A stretch of 64,000 bases of DNA from Virgibacillus subterraneus (GCF_900110695.1 NZ_FOEH01000002.1:186001-250000); one strand, 5' to 3'; positions 38,118 to 49,952 are shown, numbered from the stretch's first letter. Made by a program: numbers and translations. Notes: generated by a model not told the origin, from the sequence alone.

Positions 38118-39876
38118 ACGGATATTAGCAGGAACATTACGTGAAAAGGATATTGATCAACTAGTATTATTAAAAGGTTGGGTACAAAAACGTCGAGATT
38201 TAGGTGGATTAATTTTTATCGATTTACGCGATAAATCTGGTATTGTACAAGTAGTTTTTAATCCGGATAATTCCAAAGAAGCTTTAGAAGTTGCCGAAAC
38301 AGTTAGAAGTGAATATGTCATTCAAGTCGAAGGAAAAGTTGTTATTCGTGATGAAGGTACAATCAACCCAGTGATGGGTACAGGAAAGATTGAAGTAATG
38401 GCAACAGATATAAGCATTTTGAATAAAGCGAAGACACCACCATTTCTTATCGAGGATGAATCTGATGTATCGGAAGATCTTCGTTTAAAATATCGCTATT
38501 TGGATTTACGCAGAAGTGCTTTACAGGATACTTTTAAATTACGTCATCAAACAACACAGGTTGTTCGTAATTTTTTAAATGATGACGGATTTCTTGAAAT
38601 GGAAACCCCAATTTTAACCAAAAGTACCCCGGAAGGTGCGAGGGACTATTTAGTACCTAGTCGCGTGCATAATGGTGAGTTCTATGCATTGCCACAGTCA
38701 CCTCAGCTTTTCAAACAAATGATTATGATGGGTGGATTCGAGAAATATTATCAAATTGCTCGTTGTTTCCGTGATGAAGACTTACGGGCTGATCGTCAAC
38801 CAGAATTCACACAAATTGATATTGAAACATCTTTTATGACTAGTGATGAAATAATGGCAATGACTGAGAAAATGATGAAAAACGTGATGAAGGATGTTAA
38901 AAATATCGACATCTCGTTGCCACTGCAACGGTTGCCTTATAATGAAGCAATGGAACGTTATGGATCAGATAAACCAGACACGAGGTTTGACATGGAGTTA
39001 ATCCATGTAACGGATATTCTTGCTGATTCTAGTTTTAAAGTATTTCAAAGTGCAATTGAATCAGGAGGAAAAGTTTGCTTGTTAAATGTAAAAGGACAAG
39101 CAGCTAATTACTCACGAAAAGATATTGATAAGCTAACTGATTTTGTGAAAGTATATGGTGCCAAAGGTTTAGCTTGGCTTAAGATAGAAGGCGACGAACT
39201 AAGAGGGCCAATTGCTAAATTTCTAACAGATGAAGAGAAGACAGGGCTGGTTGGTCAAGCAAGCGCTGAAGATGGTGATTTATTATTGTTTAGTTCGGAT
39301 AAAACATCAGTTGTCTATGACAGTTTGGGAGCTTTAAGGCTGAAACTCGGAAAAGATTTGCAGCTTATTGATAAGAGTAAGTTTAATTTCCTTTGGGTAA
39401 CTGATTGGCCGTTATTGGAATATGATGAAGGTCTGGAGCGTTATTTTGCTGCTCATCATCCATTTACAATGCCTGTTGAGGAGGATCTTGATAAACTGAG
39501 TACAGACCCTGGAAGTGCTCGGGCAAATGCATATGATCTTGTATTAAACGGGTATGAATTAGGTGGAGGATCCTTACGTATTCATAAGAAGGAACAACAA
39601 GATAAGATGTTTGAAGTATTGGGGTTCACCAAAGAAGAAGCATCTGAACAGTTTGGGTTTTTACTTGATGCATTAGAATATGGCGCACCACCTCATGGGG
39701 GTATCGCGTTAGGGCTGGATCGAATCGTTATGTTATTAGCGGAAAGATCGAACCTTAGGGATACAATTCTATTTCCTAAGACCGCTTCTGCATCAGATTT
39801 ACTAACCGATGCACCAGATGAAGTAAGTGAAGAACAATTGGATGAACTGTCTATTCAAGTTAAAAAGAAATTATGA
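38110..39876 (+). CDS. aspS: Aspartyl-tRNA synthetase
   Basis: Class II synthetase, 588 residues, bacterial type. N-terminal OB-fold anticodon domain (1-100), motif 2 [18 protein letters not shown] near residue 218, GAD insertion domain (about 290-415), motif 3 [11 protein letters not shown] near 535. Whether it is discriminating or also charges tRNA-Asn cannot be told by eye. ATG 38110 is chosen since AGGAGG (38096-38101) is eight bases away; TTG 38104 is too close. Confidence 0.98.
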   Translation: MSERILAGTLREKDIDQLVLLKGWVQKRRDLGGLIFIDLRDKSGIVQVVFNPDNSKEALEVAETVRSEYVIQVEGKVVIRDEGTINPVMGTGKIEVMATDISILNKAKTPPFLIEDESDVSEDLRLKYRYLDLRRSALQDTFKLRHQTTQVVRNFLNDDGFLEMETPILTKSTPEGARDYLVPSRVHNGEFYALPQSPQLFKQMIMMGGFEKYYQIARCFRDEDLRADRQPEFTQIDIETSFMTSDEIMAMTEKMMKNVMKDVKNIDISLPLQRLPYNEAMERYGSDKPDTRFDMELIHVTDILADSSFKVFQSAIESGGKVCLLNVKGQAANYSRKDIDKLTDFVKVYGAKGLAWLKIEGDELRGPIAKFLTDEEKTGLVGQASAEDGDLLLFSSDKTSVVYDSLGALRLKLGKDLQLIDKSKFNFLWVTDWPLLEYDEGLERYFAAHHPFTMPVEEDLDKLSTDPGSARANAYDLVLNGYELGGGSLRIHKKEQQDKMFEVLGFTKEEASEQFGFLLDALEYGAPPHGGIALGLDRIVMLLAERSNLRDTILFPKTASASDLLTDAPDEVSEEQLDELSIQVKKKL

Positions 39877-39998
39877 TTTAATAAGAAAATTGTAGTGAAG
39901 ATGTAACAAGTGTAATAATTTCTTCATACTAATGAATATTGAAAATAGTATTTCTGTATGGTAAAATAATTTTACAATCACAAAACATAATTAAATAT

Positions 39999-40185
39999 CA
40001 ATCCTGATGTGTACGTCTTATATAAATGTTTTGACCGAACATCTATATAATTGGGAGCTTGTATCGTTTCCATGTTGCATGCATGCCTCGCTTAATTGAG
40101 GACGCATAAAAGATATGGAACAGAGCACCCACCTGCTGAAAGCGGGATCAAAACTAGAAATAGACGGCACGATTGGGATTGATAG
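39999..40185 (+). ncRNA. bsrA: 6S RNA (BsrA-type)
   Basis: About 185 bases form the long closed rod expected of 6S RNA. Paired arms are AATCC 40000-40004 with GGATT 40176-40180; GTG/CAC; CGTC/GACG; GTTTTGA 40028-40034 with TCAAAAC 40148-40154; GGG-A-GCT 40053-40059 with AGC-A-CCC 40124-40130; TTCCAT 40068-40073 with ATGGAA 40115-40120; CCTC/GAGG near the tip. The unpaired middle is the central bubble, whose 3' side can form CCTGCT/AGCGGG. It sits just downstream of aspS, where B. subtilis 6S-1 RNA is encoded. It would mimic an open promoter and bind sigma-A polymerase. Confidence 0.88.
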
Positions 40186-40197
40186 AATACATATAGC

Positions 40198-40275
40198 CAA
40201 TCGTTTAAGGGGTTCTGTGAAAGCCAAAACGCTTTCGTAAAAATTCTAATATTTTGGAATACAAGCCTTAACTGC
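40198..40275 (-). repeat. Dispersed intergenic repeat A, partial copy
   Basis: Read on the minus strand, GGCTTGTATTCCAAAATAT followed by GAAAGC...TTTCA matches GGCTTGCACTCCAAAATAT and following bases at 55.46 kb. It lies between 6S RNA and the bidirectional terminator. Confidence 0.55.
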
Positions 40276-40280
40276 GAACA

Positions 40281-40324
40281 AAAAAGTCGCATGGAATTCT
40301 TACTAGAATTCCATGCGACTTTTA
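40281..40324. terminator. Bidirectional terminator between 6S RNA and the RsfA-type gene
   Basis: A perfect 18-base inverted repeat, AAAAGTCGCATGGAATTC (40282-40299) and GAATTCCATGCGACTTTT (40306-40323), with a six-base loop, A-run on the left and T on the right. Confidence 0.92.
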
Positions 40325-40975
40325 TTATTGGTTTGATCCATTTGCAACCTGTTGAAGGTTACCATTTTTGTCCATTCTGAATGCAGGTGATTGTATAGAT
40401 CCTTGGTCATCCAGAACAGTCATTTTTCTTGCCCGATCCATAATTTGCATAAAAACTTGATAGTCTTCTTGTACTGTGGCAAATTGTTTCTCAGTACTTT
40501 CCAATTTCTTTTCTAAATTACTTACATGCTCTTTTAACATAGCGTTCTCTTTTTGCATTTGTTCCAATGATAGTTTTGATTGATTGGAAGCATAGTAATC
40601 TTTTTTTACTCGTTTTAAGTAACGAATAACTGAATCCATTGTGATTGATGGCTCTTCCGTTGTTGATGATGATAAATCTTCCTCGGCATCTTGGAGAATG
40701 GGTTCTACCGGCTGACTTACCTTAGTAGTTTTTACTGCATTTGCACGCTTTTTCTCTTTTCGCTGCCGCTTTGCAAGATCAATAGCATTATCATATTTTT
40801 CTCTTACTTCGGCATTCCAGCGAAATCCACAAGCTGCGGATGTACGATTTAATTTATCGCCAACCTCTTCAAACGCATTTAATTGAGTACTTCCTTCTCT
40901 GATATGACGCAGAACTGTTTCTGCCAACAATAGGTCATCTTCATGTGACCAAGCATCTTGTCTAACTTTAACCAA
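40325..40975 (-). CDS. RsfA-family transcriptional regulator
   Basis: A 216-residue protein with an N-terminal Myb/SANT-like DNA-binding domain (about 5-60: DAWSHEDDLLLAETVLRHIR, then TSAACGFRWNAEVREKY), a basic stretch, and a coiled coil (about 145-180, MQKENAMLKEHVSNLEKKLE). This layout is that of RsfA and its paralogues; RsfA is a prespore regulator of sigma-F genes in B. subtilis. Start TTG 40975 follows AAGGAG with nine bases; a frame start at 40996 would lie upstream of that site. It occupies the slot where B. subtilis has yrvM between aspS and rarA. Confidence 0.85.
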   Translation of the reverse strand: MVKVRQDAWSHEDDLLLAETVLRHIREGSTQLNAFEEVGDKLNRTSAACGFRWNAEVREKYDNAIDLAKRQRKEKKRANAVKTTKVSQPVEPILQDAEEDLSSSTTEEPSITMDSVIRYLKRVKKDYYASNQSKLSLEQMQKENAMLKEHVSNLEKKLESTEKQFATVQEDYQVFMQIMDRARKMTVLDDQGSIQSPAFRMDKNGNLQQVANGSNQ

Positions 40976-41101
40976 TTTGTTCAACTCCTTTTTCAAATAC
41001 AGCCGTTATATATTACATAGATTATTATCTTTATTGTCTATTGTGACCGATTGAAAAAGGAATTATACTTCTATTATACATATTATCTAGTATTATTTTT
41101 G

Positions 41102-41187
41102 GCAGTAAAGAAAAGTATAGATACTTTCATACTGCATAAGTAGAATAAAGGCTCTCACCATTAAAGACTGTTGATAAGCCAAGTTCT
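41102..41187 (+). repeat. Dispersed intergenic repeat A, copy 2
   Basis: GCAGTAAAGAAAAGTATAGA at the left, then ACTGCATAAGTAGAATAAAG, then GATAAGCCAAGTTCTC, matching repeat A. It lies directly downstream of rarA on the minus strand. Confidence 0.7.
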
Positions 41188-42456
41188 CTAATCAGATTGA
41201 ATTTTTTCATATACTTGCATTAAGGTCTGTTCAAACTTACCAGTATCTTTAGGTTGATAGTAATCTTTATTTTTTATAGAATCAGGTAAATATTGTTGCC
41301 TGATCCACCCATTTTCATAATTGTGCGGATATTTATAATCCATCCCTCGTCCCATCTTCTTTGCCCCTTGATAATGTGAGTCTTTTAAATGTGCAGGGAT
41401 ATCACCACTTTTACCACTGCGTATATCTGCGAGTGCCTTGTCAAGCGCTACATATGCAGTGTTTGACTTAGGAGACAAAGCAAGTTCTACAATTGCTACT
41501 GATAATGGTATCCGTGCTTCTGGAAATCCGAGTCTTTCAGCCGCCTGAACTGCTGCAATCGCTCGTGGACCTGCCTGTGGGTTTGCTAGACCGATGTCTT
41601 CATACGCACAAACAATCATGCGCCGTGCAATACTTTCAAGATCACCTGCTTCAATCAATCTTCCCAAATAGTGAAGTGCTGCATTCGCATCACTGCCACG
41701 TATGGATTTTTGGAATGCAGATAATACATCATAATGCGCATCACCATCCTTGTCGTGGGAAAAGCTTTTCTTCTGCATACACTCTTCAGCTATATTAAGT
41801 GTAATAGAAATCTGGCCCTCGTTATTTTCAGGAGTAGATGACACAGCTAGCTCAAGTCCATTTAATGCAGAGCGCATATCACCATTTGCAGCAAAAGAAA
41901 AATGCTCTAGTGCTTCATCCGTTACTGTTACTGACTGAGAACCTAATCCATTGGTATCATCTTCAACAGCTCTTTGGATTGCTATTTTCATGTCCTCTAC
42001 TGTTAAAGGATGTAATTCAAATAAGTGGCATCTGCTTCTAATAGCAGGATTAATAGAATGATAAGGGTTACTTGTTGTACAGCCGATTAATGTCACGATG
42101 TTGCTTTCGATGTGAGGAAGTAAAAAGTCCTGTTTTGCTTTATCGAGTCTATGTACTTCATCAAGTACTAATACGACGTGCCCAGTCATTTTAGCCTCTT
42201 CAACAACAATTTCCATATCTTTTTTCTTGTCAACAACTGCATTTAGCATCTTAACAGGTAAATTTAAGCTTTTTGCGAGTGCTACCGCCATTGAAGTCTT
42301 TCCTGTTCCAGGCGGACCGAATAAGATCATGGATGCTAACTGTTCAGCCTGAATCATTCTGTTTAGTATTTTTCCATCGCCAACAAGATGTTCCTGTCCG
42401 ATAATTTCATGTATATGAGTTGGTCTCATTCGATAAGCAAGTGGTTTGTGTTTCAT
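41188..42456 (-). CDS. rarA: Replication-associated recombination protein RarA (MgsA)
   Basis: AAA+ ATPase of 422 residues related to clamp loaders and RuvB, acting at stalled forks. Walker A FGPPGTGKTSMA near residue 45, Walker B VLDEVHRLDKAKQ near 97, sensor 1 GCTTSNPYHSIN near 128, and a C-terminal tetramerisation domain with GSDANAALHYLGRLIEAG and VGxP-like GFPEARIPL. ATG 42456 follows AAAAGGACG. It is divergent from cymR. Confidence 0.97.
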   Translation of the reverse strand: MKHKPLAYRMRPTHIHEIIGQEHLVGDGKILNRMIQAEQLASMILFGPPGTGKTSMAVALAKSLNLPVKMLNAVVDKKKDMEIVVEEAKMTGHVVLVLDEVHRLDKAKQDFLLPHIESNIVTLIGCTTSNPYHSINPAIRSRCHLFELHPLTVEDMKIAIQRAVEDDTNGLGSQSVTVTDEALEHFSFAANGDMRSALNGLELAVSSTPENNEGQISITLNIAEECMQKKSFSHDKDGDAHYDVLSAFQKSIRGSDANAALHYLGRLIEAGDLESIARRMIVCAYEDIGLANPQAGPRAIAAVQAAERLGFPEARIPLSVAIVELALSPKSNTAYVALDKALADIRSGKSGDIPAHLKDSHYQGAKKMGRGMDYKYPHNYENGWIRQQYLPDSIKNKDYYQPKDTGKFEQTLMQVYEKIQSD

Positions 42457-42540
42457 TTTAATCGTCCTTTTTATAGAATAATTGGTCGTGTATTAAAGCG
42501 TAATTCCAATAGTGTTAAAATGCAAGAATCATACTATTCA

Positions 42541-42549
42541 TGCTATAAT
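42541..42549 (+). promoter_or_regulatory. Extended -10 promoter of cymR
   Basis: TGCTATAAT at 42541-42549 is a perfect extended -10, 75 bases upstream of the cymR start. The -35 region is poor. Confidence 0.55.
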
Positions 42550-42624
42550 ATCATGTATTACAAATTATAAGTAATCAATAATATAAATCAATAGCTTTTT
42601 CGAAGAGAATTTAGAGGTGCTAAA

Positions 42625-43044
42625 ATGAAAATTTCAACAAAAGGCCGTTATGGTCTAACAATTATGATTGAACTTGCACGTAAGCATGGGGAAGGTCCCA
42701 CATCACTAAAAGCGATTGCGCGTGAAAAGGAATTATCTGAACATTATTTGGAGCAATTGGCGTCACCGCTTAGAAATGCTGGTTTGATTAAGAGTATCCG
42801 CGGAGCATATGGTGGATATATTTTGGCAAAGGAGCCTAGTGAAATAAAGGCTGGCGACATTATTCGTGTACTGGAGGGACCAATATCCCCAGTAGAAGGA
42901 ATTGAAGATGAAGAGCCAGCAAAACAGGCTCTGTGGATTCGAATCAGAGATGCAGTCAAAGACGTACTGGATACAACAACATTAGAAGATTTAAAACATC
43001 ATCAGGATGACCATCAACAGGATGCATATATGTTTTATATCTAA
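42625..43044 (+). CDS. cymR: Rrf2-family regulator CymR
   Basis: A 139-residue Rrf2 winged-helix repressor, starting MKISTKGRYGLTIMIELARK with recognition helix region LSEHYLEQLASPLRNAGLI. It contains no cysteine, so it cannot hold an Fe-S cluster like IscR; this fits CymR, which controls cysteine metabolism genes together with O-acetylserine thiol-lyase CysK. It lies upstream of iscS and mnmA as in B. subtilis. GAGGTGC precedes ATG 42625. Confidence 0.93.
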   Translation: MKISTKGRYGLTIMIELARKHGEGPTSLKAIAREKELSEHYLEQLASPLRNAGLIKSIRGAYGGYILAKEPSEIKAGDIIRVLEGPISPVEGIEDEEPAKQALWIRIRDAVKDVLDTTTLEDLKHHQDDHQQDAYMFYI

Positions 43045-43082
43045 CGTAACAGATAGTTTAAGATAGGAAGGGTTTGTGAAGT

Positions 43083-45352
<2,270 letters not shown>

Positions 45353-45358
45353 TTTAGA

Positions 45359-45395
45359 GGGATCATGTAGATGGTCCCATCTATTTTATTTTTTT
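45359..45395 (+). terminator. Terminator after mnmA
   Basis: GGGATCAT (45359-45366) pairs with ATGGTCCC (45371-45378) around a four-base loop; a T-rich run follows. Confidence 0.7.
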
Positions 45396-45396
45396 G

Positions 45397-45456
45397 TTAC
45401 TGAAAAAGCACAACTAAGGCTTATCTATATTAAAGCCTGACGATGAGCCAAGTTTT
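45397..45456 (+). repeat. Dispersed intergenic repeat A, copy 3
   Basis: Short copy: TTACTGAAAAAGCACAACTA, then AAGGCTTATCTATATTAAAG and GATGAGCCAAGTTTTT, in the same order as at 8.7, 41.1 and 59.7 kb. Confidence 0.65.
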
Positions 45457-45479
45457 TAATTATTGGAGGTTTAAAAAAG

Positions 45480-46148
45480 ATGGATCGAAATCAGGAAGCA
45501 ATTAATCTAATGAAGGAACAGAAATACGAAGAAGCTGCAGAAATCTTCAATAAAGTCATCGATGAAAACCCAAAAGACCCCCTTGGCTATATTAATTTTG
45601 GAAACTTACTCCTTCATGTGAATGACCTTGAACGTGCACAGCGATTCTTTGAGAAGGCAATAGAACTTGATGAGCATGCCGCTACTGCATATTATGGGCT
45701 GGGTAATGTTTATTATGAAGAGTCTGTTTATCCGAAAGCACAAGAAAACTTTCAGAAGGCTATAGATATCGGTCTTGTTGAAGCAGATGTTTATTTCATG
45801 CTAGGAATGACCTTTTATCATGAGGAGCATTTCAAACTTGGATTACCATATTTATTAAGGGCAACCGAGCTTGACCCGGATGATGAGGAAGTATTATTCC
45901 AATACGGCCTGACGTTGGCGCAGAGTGATCATATTAAAGATGCTAAGAAGGTTTTTGAAAATGTTCTGAAATTGGAGGAGCAGCATAGTGACGCACATTA
46001 TAATTTAGGTGTAATTGCGATATATGATGAGAATCTTTCAGATGCGTTAGACCATTTTGCTAAAGCGCTGGAAATCCAGCCAGAACACACACTTGCCGCA
46101 AATGGAAAAAGCCAGATTGAAGAGTTGCTGAATAACACGGACTTGTAG
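45480..46148 (+). CDS. Tetratricopeptide repeat protein (YrrB-like)
   Basis: A 222-residue protein made almost entirely of about six TPR units (for example YEEAAEIFNKVIDENPKDPL and HTDL-like helices spaced 34 residues). A YrrB TPR protein is encoded between mnmA (trmU) and recD2 in B. subtilis. TPR arrays bind protein partners; the partner is unknown. TTGGAGG precedes ATG 45480. recD2 begins 18 bases downstream. Confidence 0.9.
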   Translation: MDRNQEAINLMKEQKYEEAAEIFNKVIDENPKDPLGYINFGNLLLHVNDLERAQRFFEKAIELDEHAATAYYGLGNVYYEESVYPKAQENFQKAIDIGLVEADVYFMLGMTFYHEEHFKLGLPYLLRATELDPDDEEVLFQYGLTLAQSDHIKDAKKVFENVLKLEEQHSDAHYNLGVIAIYDENLSDALDHFAKALEIQPEHTLAANGKSQIEELLNNTDL

Positions 46149-46166
46149 AATTGTGAGGTTGTTTAA

Positions 46167-48491
46167 ATGATACTGGATGAGCAATCTAATACAGAACAAG
46201 GCTTTATAAAAGGTGAACTTTTGTATATGATTTTTCAAAATAAAAGTGAGCACTTTTCGATAGCCAAAATAAAGGTTCATGATACGAATGAAAATTATAA
46301 AGACAAGGAAATAGTTGTGAAAGGGTATTTTGCTAATCTGCAGGATGCAACTGTTTATTGTTTTTATGGTGATTTTGAAAAGCATGCTAAGTTTGGGATG
46401 CAATATCAAGTTAAATCCTATGAGACATATATTCCAGATACAAAAGACGGGTTGATTGCTTATTTATCCAGTGATTTGTTTTTTGGTATAGGTGAAAAGA
46501 CTGCTACGAAGGTAGTTGATGTGTTAGGAGATAGTGCAATCTCCAAAATTTTAAGTAACGATGAAGTGTTAAATGACATCCCTGGATTAAAAAAAGAAAA
46601 AGCTGAACTACTGAGCAAAACATTACAAGAAAATCAGGGTTTTGAACACATAGTTGTGTATTTATCCAATTATGGTATTGGATTAAAAATGGCTCAAAAG
46701 ATATACCAGGAATATAAAGATGAGGCTATTGATGTATTGCAAAACGACCCATATCAATACGTATTTGATATTGAAGGTTTCGGCTTTAGAACAGCCGATC
46801 AGATCGCCCAGCAAAATGGTTTATCGCTAACTCATCCAAACAGAATTGGTGCTGGGTGTATTTATGTTTTACAAAAAAATATTCAGGACGGGCATGTTTA
46901 TTTACCTATCGATAATTGTATTAAACAGGTGCTGGACTTGCTGTTAAACCCTGAACAGTCGTTGACAGCCGATATGGTTTCAAACCGTCTGGAAGATTTA
47001 AATAAGGATAAAACAGTTATTATGAAGGATGGAAACGTTTATCTGCCTTCACTTTATTACGCAGAAGATGGGTTTGCTTCTAATATTAAACGTCTGATGA
47101 TAAAACCTATTGAACAGGATACATCAATGGCCGAATTGATGAAAATTATTGGAGATATTGAGGAATCAGAAGTATTAAGTTATGGTAAAGAGCAATTTAA
47201 TGCAATAAACCATTCATTAAAGTCAAAATTAATGATTGTTACTGGGGGGCCTGGAACTGGAAAGACTACTGTTATTAAAGGAATCTTGAAAGCATATGCA
47301 GCAATACATAATATTTCGACTGATCCAACTGATTATGATTCTGAGTCAGATTATCCGTTTATATTAACAGCACCTACTGGAAGAGCATCTAAGCGCTTAA
47401 CAGAATCAACAGGCCTTCCTGCAGTGACTATTCATCGTTTGTTAGGCTGGGACGGAAGAGATGGTTTTGAAAAAAATGAAAATGAGCAGTTGTCTGGAAA
47501 GTTTTTAATCATAGATGAATTTTCTATGGTTGATATATGGCTGGCAAATAGTCTATTTAAGGCAATTCCAGATGATATGCAAGTATTGCTTGTTGGTGAT
47601 GAAGACCAACTTCCATCGGTTGGACCCGGCCAAGTATTAGCCGATTTGTTAGGAAGTGAGTTAATTCCTATCGTAAGTCTTAATGAGGTCTACAGGCAAA
47701 AAGAAGGTTCAAAAATAATCCAATTGGCACATTTGATTAAACATGATACATGTACCGAGGACTCCCTGATTAATGATAAGGATTTCAGTTTTATCCCTTG
47801 TACGGAGCATCAAATGATTGATGTCATTACAAAGGTGTTTCATAAAGCGAGAGATAAAGGTGTTGAATTAAGAGATATTCAAGTATTAGCACCGATGTAT
47901 CGCTCACAAGCTGGAATCACAATCATTAATCAACAGTTACAAACACTGGTTAATCCTAAATCGTCGACGAAGCGTGAAGTTAAAACGAATGATGTTGTAT
48001 ACCGAACAGGTGATAAAGTACTCCAGCTTGTTAATAAACCGGAAAATGGTGTTTTTAACGGTGATATTGGGGAAGTTGTAGCTATATTTGAAGAAGATGA
48101 AAACGTAGATCATGTAGAACAGTTGGTGATTGACTTTGAGGGCAAAGAGGTAGTCTATGAACGGAAAGATTATGTGAATATCATGCATGCTTACTGTATT
48201 TCAATTCATAAATCCCAGGGGAGCGAATTTCCAATTGTAATTATGCCAGTAGTATCTTCGTATAATAGGATGCTGCGTAAAAATCTACTATATACTGCCA
48301 TAACTAGAAGTAAAAAGTCATTAATTATTTGCGGACAGCAGAATGCATTTATACGTGGCGTAAGTACACTGGATACAAATAGGCGTTATACCACATTGCC
48401 AGAACAATTGAATGATAGGTTACAGGATATTCCAATAGATATGTATGAGGATGAGGATGAAAAAGAAATCTCGCCATATGATTTCATGTAA
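46167..48491 (+). CDS. recD2: RecD2 family ATP-dependent 5'-3' DNA helicase
   Basis: SF1B helicase of 774 residues, the stand-alone RecD2 of bacteria without RecBCD. The N-terminal extension (1-340) holds helix-hairpin-helix-like repeats. The helicase core starts with Walker A TGGPGTGKTTVIKG near residue 363, motif II LIIDEFSMVD near 447, VGDEDQLPSVGPGQ (motif III) near 475, and the C-terminal YCISIHKSQGSEFP and YTAITRSKK motifs. GTGAGGTTG precedes ATG 46167. RecD2 aids mismatch repair and fork progression in B. subtilis. Confidence 0.96.
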   Translation: MILDEQSNTEQGFIKGELLYMIFQNKSEHFSIAKIKVHDTNENYKDKEIVVKGYFANLQDATVYCFYGDFEKHAKFGMQYQVKSYETYIPDTKDGLIAYLSSDLFFGIGEKTATKVVDVLGDSAISKILSNDEVLNDIPGLKKEKAELLSKTLQENQGFEHIVVYLSNYGIGLKMAQKIYQEYKDEAIDVLQNDPYQYVFDIEGFGFRTADQIAQQNGLSLTHPNRIGAGCIYVLQKNIQDGHVYLPIDNCIKQVLDLLLNPEQSLTADMVSNRLEDLNKDKTVIMKDGNVYLPSLYYAEDGFASNIKRLMIKPIEQDTSMAELMKIIGDIEESEVLSYGKEQFNAINHSLKSKLMIVTGGPGTGKTTVIKGILKAYAAIHNISTDPTDYDSESDYPFILTAPTGRASKRLTESTGLPAVTIHRLLGWDGRDGFEKNENEQLSGKFLIIDEFSMVDIWLANSLFKAIPDDMQVLLVGDEDQLPSVGPGQVLADLLGSELIPIVSLNEVYRQKEGSKIIQLAHLIKHDTCTEDSLINDKDFSFIPCTEHQMIDVITKVFHKARDKGVELRDIQVLAPMYRSQAGITIINQQLQTLVNPKSSTKREVKTNDVVYRTGDKVLQLVNKPENGVFNGDIGEVVAIFEEDENVDHVEQLVIDFEGKEVVYERKDYVNIMHAYCISIHKSQGSEFPIVIMPVVSSYNRMLRKNLLYTAITRSKKSLIICGQQNAFIRGVSTLDTNRRYTTLPEQLNDRLQDIPIDMYEDEDEKEISPYDFM

Positions 48492-48543
48492 TTTAGTAGT
48501 ATATTTTTTAATATTTGGGCAAGCATAAGAAAAAAGTTTAGAA

Positions 48544-48628
48544 AACTTGGCTTATTGCCATACTTTTAATGGTGAAAGCCTTAGTTCATTTAAGCAGTAA
48601 GAAAATAATTATACTTTCTTATATGCCA
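48544..48628 (-). repeat. Dispersed intergenic repeat A, copy 4 (minus orientation)
   Basis: On the minus strand it reads AAGAAAGTATAATTATTTTC, TTACTGCTTAAATGAACTAA, GGCTTTCACCATTAAAAG, then AATAAGCCAAGTTTTC. The block order is that of copies 1 and 2. Confidence 0.7.
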
Positions 48629-48645
48629 AAAAAGGAGCTTTGATT

Positions 48646-48837
48646 ATGTTCGTGTGCCCAAATTGCAATGGTAAAGATATAGGGAAAATAGGTTCTCAGC
48701 AATATTATTGCTGGACTTGTTTTATCGAGCTGTCAGTGTTTGGAAATGAATTAACTATCCATCAGGTTGAAGCAGACGGATCTTTAAGTTCACTTGATGA
48801 CCTGTTTTCTGAAGATGAACGGAAAATTCAATGGTAA
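48646..48837 (+). CDS. Small zinc-ribbon-like protein
   Basis: A 63-residue protein. The N-terminal half has two CxxC knuckles, CPNC (residues 4-7) and CWTC (22-25), which should bind one zinc ion as in rubredoxin-like ribbons. The second half is acidic (SLDDLFSEDERKIQW). ATG 48646 follows AAAGGAG by eight bases; TTG 48640 is too close. Small proteins of this kind are found between recD2 and the AI-2E permease gene in related bacilli; function unknown. Confidence 0.75.
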   Translation: MFVCPNCNGKDIGKIGSQQYYCWTCFIELSVFGNELTIHQVEADGSLSSLDDLFSEDERKIQW

Positions 48838-48884
48838 CCCTCAGTAGTAAATGAAAGCTATATTTCTGCTAGGGAGTGTAAGGT

Positions 48885-49952
48885 ATGTTCAAAGGTATAA
48901 AACCGTTAGATTTGCTGTATTGGGCCATTACCGGAATTGTTGTTTTTCTGTTTATATTTCTATTTGTAAAACTTTCCCCTATTTTTGGAGATTTCTTTTC
49001 ATTTCTTTGGTATTTGCTTTCTCCTTTTCTAATTGCTATTCTAATTGCTTATCTCGTCTATCCCGTCATCAAAAAGATGCATCATTTTAATATACCTAAA
49101 AGTATTGCTATCTTAATAATCTATCTCTTATTTTTTGGTGGCACCGCTTATTTAATTTATCGGGTTTACCCTGCTATCATTCATCAGCTAAGTGATTTAA
49201 ATAAGCAATTACCGCACTTAATTGAAATGTACCGCAATTTTGTGTACAGCTTATACGAGTACACTGCCTTTTTGCCGGAAACAGTTCATGACAAGATGGA
49301 TGAGCTGATTTACGATATAGAATCTTTTATTGAGAATCTTCTAACCAACCTTGTAAGAGGATTTACGAAAGTATTCGATTTGATCGTGTTCCTCACTGTA
49401 ATACCTGTATTAGTTTTTTATTTTCTGAAGGATTTTGTCAAAATAAAAAACTATTTTAAAAAATGGGTTCCATCGAAGTATCAAACTCAAGTTGGTGATT
49501 TAGTTCAAGCAGTAGATAAAAGCTTAGGAAAGTATATTCGTGGGCAATTACTTGTTTGTCTATTTGTAGCATTTACAACATTTGCAGCTTTTTATATCCT
49601 GGACGTTAAATATGCATTGTTGTTAGCAATAATCATCGGGTTAACAAATATCATACCATATTTCGGACCGATTATCGGTGCGGTTCCTGCAGTAGCTATA
49701 ACTGCTGCGGCTTCTGGCAAATTGGTACTAATGGTATTATTAACCATTTTTATCATACAGTTAATTGAAGGAAACTTATTATCTCCTTATATCGTTGGAA
49801 AAAGTATCAATATACATCCAATTGCCATCATTTTTGCCTTATTGTTAGGTGGACAATTAAGTGGTGTGCTCGGAATGATATTGGCAGTACCAGTATTAAC
49901 AATAATGAATGTAGTCACAACACACTTAATTGCAATTAAACGATATAATTGA
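48885..49952 (+). CDS. AI-2E family transporter (YrrI-like)
   Basis: A 355-residue membrane protein with about eight spans and a central extracytoplasmic/linker region (about 100-165), of the AI-2E/PerM/TqsA family. Conserved segments are YPVIKKM, the GRxxxx-type LGKYIRGQLLVCL, and GLTNIIPYFGPIIGAVPA near residue 250. Family members export small molecules or ions, including Na+(Li+)/H+ exchangers in halophiles; substrate here unknown. AGGGAGTG precedes ATG 48885. The next promoter overlaps its stop codon. Confidence 0.88.
   Translation: MFKGIKPLDLLYWAITGIVVFLFIFLFVKLSPIFGDFFSFLWYLLSPFLIAILIAYLVYPVIKKMHHFNIPKSIAILIIYLLFFGGTAYLIYRVYPAIIHQLSDLNKQLPHLIEMYRNFVYSLYEYTAFLPETVHDKMDELIYDIESFIENLLTNLVRGFTKVFDLIVFLTVIPVLVFYFLKDFVKIKNYFKKWVPSKYQTQVGDLVQAVDKSLGKYIRGQLLVCLFVAFTTFAAFYILDVKYALLLAIIIGLTNIIPYFGPIIGAVPAVAITAAASGKLVLMVLLTIFIIQLIEGNLLSPYIVGKSINIHPIAIIFALLLGGQLSGVLGMILAVPVLTIMNVVTTHLIAIKRYN

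Noticed and set aside
40018-40292. Two minus-strand open frames opposite the 6S RNA
   Set aside because: They run across the paired arms of the 6S RNA and lack ribosome sites.
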